Below are positions 57,005 through 64,000 of a stretch of DNA of 64,000 nt, one piece after another; position 1 is the stretch's first letter, and each line of letters opens with the position of its first letter. A program made the translations under genes and the position numbers. Under the pieces are notes generated by a model that did not search any database, was not told the DNA's origin, and saw only the letters and a program-made list of their open reading frames with translations. Source of the stretch: Tragulus kanchil (Eukaryota > Chordata > Mammalia > Artiodactyla > Tragulidae); contig JAIOJX010000005.1 in NCBI GenBank assembly GCA_022376925.1, positions 12,862,501 through 12,926,500 on the forward strand. Direction: 5' to 3'.

Positions 57005-57731
57005 AAGCTTCAGTACTGAGATACAAGCAAAGTTGACATTTTACATAATCTGTGTCCCTGCCTGTCTTTTAATATTAACTTGATTCTTGCCCCTAACATA
57101 AGATGCTAGTACACTAAAAGAAAGGAGAGGGAAAATAATACTTTATGAGGATATTAAATCTTGTTTTAAGCCAGTAATGAAAAATAATCTCCATGAGTTG
57201 TGGTTCATGAACTGATTAAGACTAATGGCAGCCATGATAACATAATACACCATGCAGTCATTTACCGCGGCCCTCCACAAACTGGCCATGAACTTAATCA
57301 TTTACTCTCACTGCAGCCACAGAGAAATCCAGCCAAAACAAGTCAGTTCAATAACAGACATAGTAGGAATAAGCCTTTATACCTTTTACCTTGAGTATCA
57401 GTTGTTTTCTCTAAGACGTCAAAACAGATTATACACATAAACAATTCAACTGTAAATAATATTCTGGAAAATCTTTAACTGGTAACTCTAAAAGTCAATA
57501 CTAGTTTATATATGAGACATAATAAGCAATAAGTCAGTGTTCTCAGTTACTTAAATCCTCTGAGAGAAGAAATCTCACCACTCAGTCGCTCAAGAGTAAC
57601 TGGAAAGTGGTAAACGGGAAGGGCTTTGAGGTGCTGAGAGGCTGTGATTTCTACTGTTCACAACGGTTTCCCCATAACCTTAAAGGTTTTCAGTGTCCAC
57701 CTGTATAAGTTTCCTAAAACGAAAAAGCCAT
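57005..57731. other. Unassigned AT-rich sequence (copy 58155-58907)
   Basis: No gene or repeat family recognised. Weak splice-like signals occur at 57385-57410 on the minus strand but without a convincing pyrimidine tract. Confidence 0.45.
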
Positions 57732-58934
57732 GGGAGCAGCTGGACTGGTGTATCCAATTATGAATGAGCACTCCACAGCGCATGCGCCCAGAGCCGGTGC
57801 TCTGCCATGAGAGAGGTCACTGAGATGGGAGGCCCACACAGGCCAAAGAATAAAGATGGATGAAAATACATAAATAAAAAATCAATAAAAGAGGCCACAA
57901 TTAAAAAAAAAAAACACTAGATACGATACAATAATCAGTTTGGGTTTGTTCAAATTTGAGAGCTTTAACTGGCCTGTGGGTGGGCTGTATGTGCTATTAA
58001 ATGTTTTGCATAATTAGGGATATGTGTATAAACAAGATATTTCAGCATAAATTGAATTATTCTATCAGGTAATACATAACAGTGTCTTTCCTTTTGTAAG
58101 CTGCTGGCCTCCTCTTTTTCTGTGAATACTGTCTCTCTCTACACACACACACACAAGCTTCAGTACTGAGATACAAGCAAAGTTGACATTTTACATAATC
58201 TGTGTCCCTGCCTGTCTTTTAATATTAACTTGATTCTTGCCCCTAACATAAGATGCTAGTACACTAAAAGAAAGGAGGGGGAAAATAATACTTTATGAGG
58301 ATATTAAATCTTGTTTTAAGCCAGTAATGAAAAATAATCTCCATGAGTTGTGGTTCATGAACTGATTAAGACTAATGGCAGCCATGATAACATAATACAC
58401 CATGCAGTCATTTACCGCGGCCCTCCACAAACTGGCCATGAACTTAATCATTTACTCTCACTGCAGCCACAGAGAAATCCAGCCAAAACAAGTCAGTTCA
58501 ATAACAGACATAGTAGGAATAAGCCTTTATACCTTTTACCTTGAGTATCAGTTGTTTTCTCTAAGACGTCAAAACAGATTATACACATAAACAATTCAAC
58601 TGTAAATAATATTCTGGAAAATCTTTAACTGGTAACTCTAAAAGTCAATACTAGTTTATATATGAGACATAATAAGCAATAAGTCAGTGTTCTCAGTTAC
58701 TTAAATCCTCTGAGAGAAGAAATCTCACCACTCAGTCGCTCAAGAGTAACTGGAAAGTGGTAAACGGGAAGGGCTTTGAGCTGCTGAGAGGCTGTGATTT
58801 CCCCTACTGTTCACAACGGTTTCCCCATAACCAGTTAAGAGTCCACACGGCCAAGAATTATTCCTCAGTGTCCACCTGTATAAGTTTCCTAAAACGAAAA
58901 AGCCATGCCGGGCACTTGTAGCATCTCAGAACAT

Positions 58935-59060
58935 AGTTCAGCAAAGCTGTGATTTTACACATGGCCAAACTAAGCCTGAAAAAGGTAAAGAGACTTATCC
59001 AAAGTTACAAGAAGGCAGCTGAGCAGGACCCAGTGCTGAAACCTCGCAGGGGGCTCAGGC
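58935..59060 (+). mobile_element. MIR SINE (copy at 60005-60130)
   Basis: Core text 'tgtgattttacacatggcca', 'aactaagcctgaaaaaggta' and 'aagagacttatccaaagtta' corresponds to the MIR core ('ttacagatgaggaaactgag', 'gttaagtaacttgcccaagg'). The 110-codon frame at 58949-59281 starts in it and is considered spurious. Confidence 0.75.
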
Positions 59061-59442
59061 GATTCGGGGCCACCTGCAGGGCCACCTCTCCATCACCACG
59101 GTCTCTCCGCGTGGCCCACACACTGAACAACAGAAACCAAATGTTCTCCAGCTGTGGTTCTCAACAACCTCAAAGTCAGCACCGTGCCACCCTAACGTCT
59201 TCCTTAGGACGCCGTCAGCAGAAACTGTCCCTTAGTACCTGGTTACAGCAGAAAAGGAGTATCAAGACCACTTGTGATTAAACAAATGGACAAAAACAGT
59301 AGTAAGCAAGCCTGCATTTCTCTGATGTAAATTGTCTGATTTAAAGAAAGAGGAGCACCTTCTTTCATCATGATCAAGAGAGAACATCTGACATCAATTA
59401 ACTCTCATCTACTTGAAAGTGAAGAATTAAACACAGACTTAC

Positions 59443-59465
59443 CTTTGAAGGTTTCAAGTTCCTTC
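59443..59465 (-). other. Candidate 23-nt microexon (copies at 60513-60535 and 61666-61688)
   Basis: On the minus strand a long pyrimidine tract and acceptor ('ctttttttttcttctacag') lead to 23 nt, then an ideal donor AAAG|GTAAGT. Both splice signals are close to consensus. Two frames are open: one reads KELETFK and the other RNLKPSK. A 23-nt length would change phase between flanking exons. I do not recognise the gene. It occurs three times only because block duplications 20 and 21 overlap here; the genome presumably has one. If real, the window lies mostly in introns of a minus-strand gene. Confidence 0.5.
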
Positions 59466-60450
59466 CTGTAGAAGAAAAAAAAAGAAATTTATTAATCTAT
59501 GCTCAATGGAAACCGCTCTTAGATTATAATACAATTTTAAGGACTTAAATTGCCAAGAGTGCTATTTCTGGATGCTCACATATAGTCAATTATACTTTAC
59601 TGAAATTATTAATACAAATAGCCTAAAGCTACTATTTTCAGTTTTTCTGCTATAACCCTATTAATAGCTCAAAAGTGCTACCATAATTGAAACTATTCCA
59701 ACACTTAAACATTGAAAAAAAAACCCTGATATATTCCCCTAATAAGCAATAAGTCAGTGTTCTCAGTTACTTAAATCCTCTGAGAGAAGAAATCTCACCA
59801 CTCAGTCGCTCAAGAGTAACTGGAAAGTGGTAAACGGGAAGGGCTTTGAGCTGCTGAGAGGCTGTGATTTCCCCTACTGTTCACAACGGTTTCCCCATAA
59901 CCAGTTAAGAGTCCACACGGCCAAGAATTATTCCTCAGTGTCCACCTGTATAAGTTTCCTAAAACGAAAAAGCCATGCCGGGCACTTGTAGCATCTCAGA
60001 ACATAGTTCAGCAAAGCTGTGATTTTACACATGGCCAAACTAAGCCTGAAAAAGGTAAAGAGACTTATCCAAAGTTACAAGAAGGCAGCTGAGCAGGACC
60101 CAGTGCTGAAACCTCGCAGGGGGCTCAGGCGATTCGGGGCCACCTGCAGGGCCACCTCTCCATCACCACGGTCTCTCCGCGTGGCCCACACACTGAACAA
60201 CAGAAACCAAATGTTCTCCAGCTGTGGTTCTCAACAACCTCAAAGTCAGCACCGTGCCACCCTAACGTCTTCCTTAGGACGCCGTCAGCAGAAACTGTCC
60301 CTTAGTACCTGGTTACAGCAGAAAAGGAGTATCAAGACCACTTGTGATTAAACAAATGGACAAAAACAGTAGTAAGCAAGCCTGCATTTCTCTGATGTAA
60401 ATTGTCTGATTTAAAGAAAGAGGAGCACCTTCTTTCATCATGATCAAGAG

Positions 60451-62732
60451 AGAACATCTGACATCAATTAACTCTCATCTACTTGAAAGTGAAGAATTAA
60501 ACACAGACTTACCTTTGAAGGTTTCAAGTTCCTTCCTGTAGAAGAAAAAAAAAGAAATTTATTAATCTATGCTCAATGGAAACCGCTCTTAGATTATAAT
60601 ACAATTTTAAGGACTTAAATTGCCAAGAGTGCTATTTCTGGATGCTCACATATAGTCAATTATACTTTACTGAAATTATTAATACAAATAGCCTAAAGCT
60701 ACTATTTTCAGTTTTTCTGCTATAACCCTATTAATAGCTCAAAAGTGCTACCATAATTGAAACTATTCCAACACTTAAACATTGAAACAAACCAAAATAC
60801 CCATGGAGTATTTTCATGTCAGCCACGAAGCAACTAATATATTTAAGAACCAGTTTATAAAAAGAATTTACTTTTTCCTCCATTGATAAATATTAATAGA
60901 TTATTAAAAGTCATCCAAAATAAGAGTTATTTCCCTTTCTAAATGAAAAGGAAAACATATATCCCAAAGGGGTTTAAGTCCACAGACTATCCTGACACAA
61001 AGGGGCCAAACCTCCAGGAAATCCCCTGCTGTGTAATTCTGTCAGTGTCAATCAGGAATGCTCAAACACAAAGTCTCCTGGGGAAACGTACAGCTAGGGA
61101 AGACAGATGAACAACTGTAAAACAAAACATCCTTGAGAAAGAAGTCAAAAGCAAGTTTTGTTTCAGGTTTTCTTTCATAATTTTATAATTCTATTTTTCT
61201 ATCAGTACTAATAAGAAGTAATTTTGAGGAGGCAAATTGATCTCATAAAGGTTTATCCCACTTAAAATATGAGACGTTTGTCTGTTATTTGCATGCAAGG
61301 CTTTACTAAAAATCTAGAGCTATTCTGGATTCTCAGATCAGCATTCCTCATTACAAATTACAATACCTCTCATGTTCCGAAACAGTTGACTACCGTGAAC
61401 AGCTGGCCGGAGGAGGGGCTGGCAGGGTGCCCACACTGAAAGGCCAGTATTTTTCAAACAGCCAAGTAGAGGTTCTTAAATCACATGGTCATCTTACTCC
61501 TTTTTTTTTTTCTTTCTAAAATACCAACTCGTGATAACATTACTCCAGCACCAGAGTTCATTAACTAAGAAAAGAATGTTTTTTTAAAAATAATTCCTGT
61601 AGAAGAACATCTGACATCAATTAACTCTCATCTACTTGAAAGTGAAGAATTAAACACAGACTTACCTTTGAAGGTTTCAAGTTCCTTCCTGTAGAAGAAA
61701 AAAAAAGAAATTTATTAATCTATGCTCAATGGAAACCGCTCTTAGATTATAATACAATTTTAAGGACTTAAATTGCCAAGAGTGCTATTTCTGGATGCTC
61801 ACATATAGTCAATTATACTTTACTGAAATTATTAATACAAATAGCCTAAAGCTACTATTTTCAGTTTTTCTGCTATAACCCTATTAATAGCTCAAAAGTG
61901 CTACCATAATTGAAACTATTCCAACACTTAAACATTGAAACAAACCAAAATACCCATGGAGTATTTTCATGTCAGCCACGAAGCAACTAATATATTTAAG
62001 AACCAGTTTATAAAAAGAATTTACTTTTTCCTCCATTGATAAATATTAATAGATTATTAAAAGTCATCCAAAATAAGAGTTATTTCCCTTTCTAAATGAA
62101 AAGGGAAAACATATATCCAAGGGTTGAAGTCCACAGACTATCCTGACACAAAGGGGCCAAACCTCCAGGAAATCCCCTGCTGTGTAATTCTGTCAGTGTC
62201 AATCAGGAATGCTCAAACACAAAGTCTCCTGGGGAAACGTACAGCTAGGGAAGACAGATGAACAACTGTAAAACAAAACATCCTTGAGAAAGAAGTCAAA
62301 AGCAAGTTTTGTTTCAGGTTTTCTTTCATAATTTTATAATTCTATTTTTCTATCAGTACTAATAAGAAGTAATTTTGAGGAGGCAAATTGATCTCATAAA
62401 GGTTTATCCCACTTAAAATATGAGACGTTTGTCTGTTATTTGCATGCAAGGCTTTACTAAAAATCTAGAGCTATTCTGGATTCTCAGATCAGCATTCCTC
62501 ATTACAAATTACAATACCTCTCATGTTCCGAAACAGTTGACTACCGTGAACAGCTGGCCGGAGGAGGGGCTGGCAGGGTGCCCACACTGAAAGGCCAGTA
62601 TTTTTCAAACAGCCAAGTAGAGGTTCTTAAATCACATGGTCATCTTACTCCTTTTTTTTTTTCTTTCTAAAAATACCAACTCGTGATAACATTACTCCAG
62701 CACCAGAGTTCATTAACTAAGAAAAAGAATGT
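60451..62732. repeat. Tandem duplication 21 (offset about 1152 bp)
   Basis: Copy A is about 60451-61580 and copy B about 61603-62732. Differences include 'cccaaaggggtttaag' versus 'ccaagggttgaag' near 60963 and 62116, typical of homopolymer miscalls. Confidence 0.92.
60788..61602. other. Unassigned AT-rich sequence (copy 61935-62732)
   Basis: No recognised gene or repeat apart from poly-T runs. It would be intronic if the microexon call is right. Confidence 0.45.
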
Positions 62733-62861
62733 TATTTTCAATCTTATCTTACAAAAATAAATGCAACCATTTCCCTTTGGCCAATGGCCCAGCTTCATTT
62801 TTAAAAGACTGTGTACAAAGTAAACCTGCCAGAAACCTATTTACATTCCAGTAACGGGATG

Positions 62862-62998
62862 AAGATCCCCTGGAGGAGGCAAGGGCAGCCCACTCCAGTA
62901 TCCTTGCTGGGAGAATCCCACGGACAGAGGAGCCTGGTGGGCTACAGCTCACGGGGTCCCAGAGAGTCAGACACGGCTTAGCGACTGAACACCACCAC
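62862..62998 (+). mobile_element. Bov-tA/Bov-A type SINE fragment, sense
   Basis: It reads 'gatcccctggaggaggcaag', 'cagcccactccagtatcctt', 'ggagcctggtgggctacagc', 'gtcagacacggcttagcgac'. The tRNA-like head is missing, so it is 5'-truncated. Confidence 0.9.
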
Positions 62999-63700
62999 CT
63001 GGGGTGGAAGCTGAAACGGGCCGAACAGAAGGCCAGCACACGCCGAGAGGACACCCCGAGGAGCCCCTCTCCCCCTCTCCCCCGCTGACACCCCCACGTG
63101 AGCGATTTCCTACGGCCACTGCAGGTGGACAGCACGACGGAGCACCTGGTTCAGTCCTCTAATGAGCAAGTCTCTTCTCTGAGGACAGTCTTCAGAGAGC
63201 ATCTGCTTTCCTTCTTTCAGAACATGCAGTAGTGAACGAAACTTCAAAAAGGTACCTCCTGTTTCAAAAAGGTGAAACTGGGAGCAACGATTCCACAGAC
63301 ATTGCTCTTCCCTTCCTGCCACCCCAAATAACAGCCACGAAGCAAAGAATCCAGAGCCCGGGTCAGGAAGCAGTCACTGCCTGACCGAGGGAAGCTTTCA
63401 CTGGAGTGACCGCGCCCCCCTTCCAACGTGCTGGCTGCCTCGCCAAAGTGCTGGGGAGCGGCTGCGAGCAAAAAGCAAAGCTGAGCAGGGTGCCCCTTTC
63501 TAGGCACCTGTGTATAGAGAATCGTGACCCCTGGCTCTTCGTGCAACTGCCAAGAAACCTCCTATCAGAAGGTAAACCGGTCCTGTGCCCAACGCCTAAG
63601 CAAGAAGACTGCTGGAGGTTGGGGTGCTACAGATGACGATGGCTTAAAGTGAAAATCAATACTATGGAAGGATTTTTATCGGTTTAAAGAACTGATAAAG
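62999..63700. other. Unassigned sequence
   Basis: Moderately GC-rich with several short open frames on both strands (longest a minus-strand 128-codon frame that includes SINE sequence). A plus-strand segment at 63221-63251 is bounded by 'tttccttctttcag' and 'gtacct', but this is weak. No gene assigned. Confidence 0.4.
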
Positions 63701-63704
63701 GAAA

Positions 63705-63795
63705 GCAATAGCCGCCAAAGCCTCAAAGTGTCTTAATTCTCAGGGCAGACTCCACAACACCAGAGGCATCAGCATCTGGGAATACAGAAGGTATG
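63705..63795 (+). mobile_element. MER5-like DNA transposon remnant (tentative)
   Basis: 'cctcaaagtgtcttaattct' followed by 'accagaggcatcagcatctg' and 'ggaatacagaagg' follows the order of the MER5 (hAT-Charlie) non-autonomous element. It is short and diverged. Confidence 0.4.
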
Positions 63796-64000
63796 AAGGA
63801 CGGGAGGGAAAGGCTGTGAGGCCAAGGTCAGGGCCAAAGCAAAGGCCTGGAAGCTGGACGGTGCGGGTTATCCTCAGGAAAGGGCAACGATGTCCGGACA
63901 GCAGGCTGGATGAAGAGAAAGTAGAGGGAGACGAGGCTGAGGGGCAGAGGCTTCTGAGTCCCAGGCTAAAAGGATCTGGTTTTATTTTTAGCAGGAAAAA
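63796..64000. other. Purine-rich unassigned sequence
   Basis: A/G-rich text up to the window end, similar in character to 24447-24889. No specific assignment. Confidence 0.35.

Larger units (their letters stand above)
56581..58907. repeat. Tandem duplication 19 (offset about 1150 bp)
   Basis: Copy A is about 56581-57731 and copy B about 57732-58907. Near its right end copy A lacks about 30 bases seen in copy B at 58830-58862. The block starts in the middle of a SINE. Confidence 0.92.
58671..60787. repeat. Tandem duplication 20 (offset 1070 bp)
   Basis: Copy A is about 58671-59717 and copy B about 59741-60787. It contains a MIR and the best exon candidate. The stretch at 59718-59740 is junction sequence. 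Confidence 0.92.

Noticed and set aside
58949..59281. 110-codon open frame present twice
   Set aside because: It begins in a MIR SINE core, has no recognised motif, and the second copy is due to a block duplication.
1114..62732. A novel tandem-repeat or CRISPR-like array with about 1.1-kb units
   Set aside because: The units differ completely in sequence from pair to pair; only the offset is shared. There are no common repeats or spacers, and the DNA is clearly ruminant nuclear.
63221..63251. Possible 31-nt plus-strand exon
   Set aside because: The acceptor is good but the donor (gtacct) is weak, the strand is opposite to the better candidate, and such pairs are expected by chance.

Overview
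The window is nuclear DNA of a ruminant (Pecora, most likely a bovid). The evidence is the repeat content: Bov-tA/Bov-A type SINEs, BovB (RTE) LINE 3' ends, ruminant-type L1 3' ends, and many tRNA-derived SINEs of the cetartiodactyl CHR type, over an older layer of L2 and MIR. There is no bacterial-style gene organisation. No intact protein-coding gene is visible. The sequence reads as intron or intergenic DNA, with a few short splice-site-bounded segments that could be exons of a host gene on the minus strand (best candidate 59443-59465).

The dominant large-scale feature is a series of 21 abutting direct duplications, each about 1.07-1.19 kb, between about 1.1 and 62.7 kb. Each has the form U1-X-X-U2: unrelated sequences X are each present twice, near-identical, with indels at homopolymers and at the junctions. 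The uniform length with unrelated content points to unmerged contig overlaps in the assembly rather than biology. The non-redundant sequence is probably only about 40 kb, and every element lying in a duplicated block is listed twice or three times.

Layout: 0-3.5 kb antisense L1 pieces and the first duplication; 3.5-14.3 kb L1, L2, MIR and CHR SINEs; 14.3-19.9 kb a SINE/BovB/L1 cluster with a short CpG-dense patch; 19.9-33.6 kb mostly unassigned sequence with a CpG-rich patch at 22.96-23.3 kb (copied at 24.07-24.4 kb); 33.6-43.9 kb a nested retroelement stack; 43.9-64 kb L2, L1, SINEs, MIR and the best microexon candidate.

The most informative region is 33.6-43.9 kb. A sense L1 3' end is split by a class I (gamma-type) endogenous retrovirus on the minus strand with a 4-bp target duplication (gcac), a primer binding site resembling tRNA-Thr, and decayed gag, partial pol and env-like remnants. 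Its 3' LTR was then hit twice more: by a processed TUSC2 pseudogene with a poly(A) tail and a 14-bp target duplication, and by a 5S rRNA-derived fragment (nt 1-87) with another 14-bp target duplication. The 5' LTR lacks both, which gives empty-site evidence for the order of events. Gene names and family assignments rest on recognition from memory; no database search was run.
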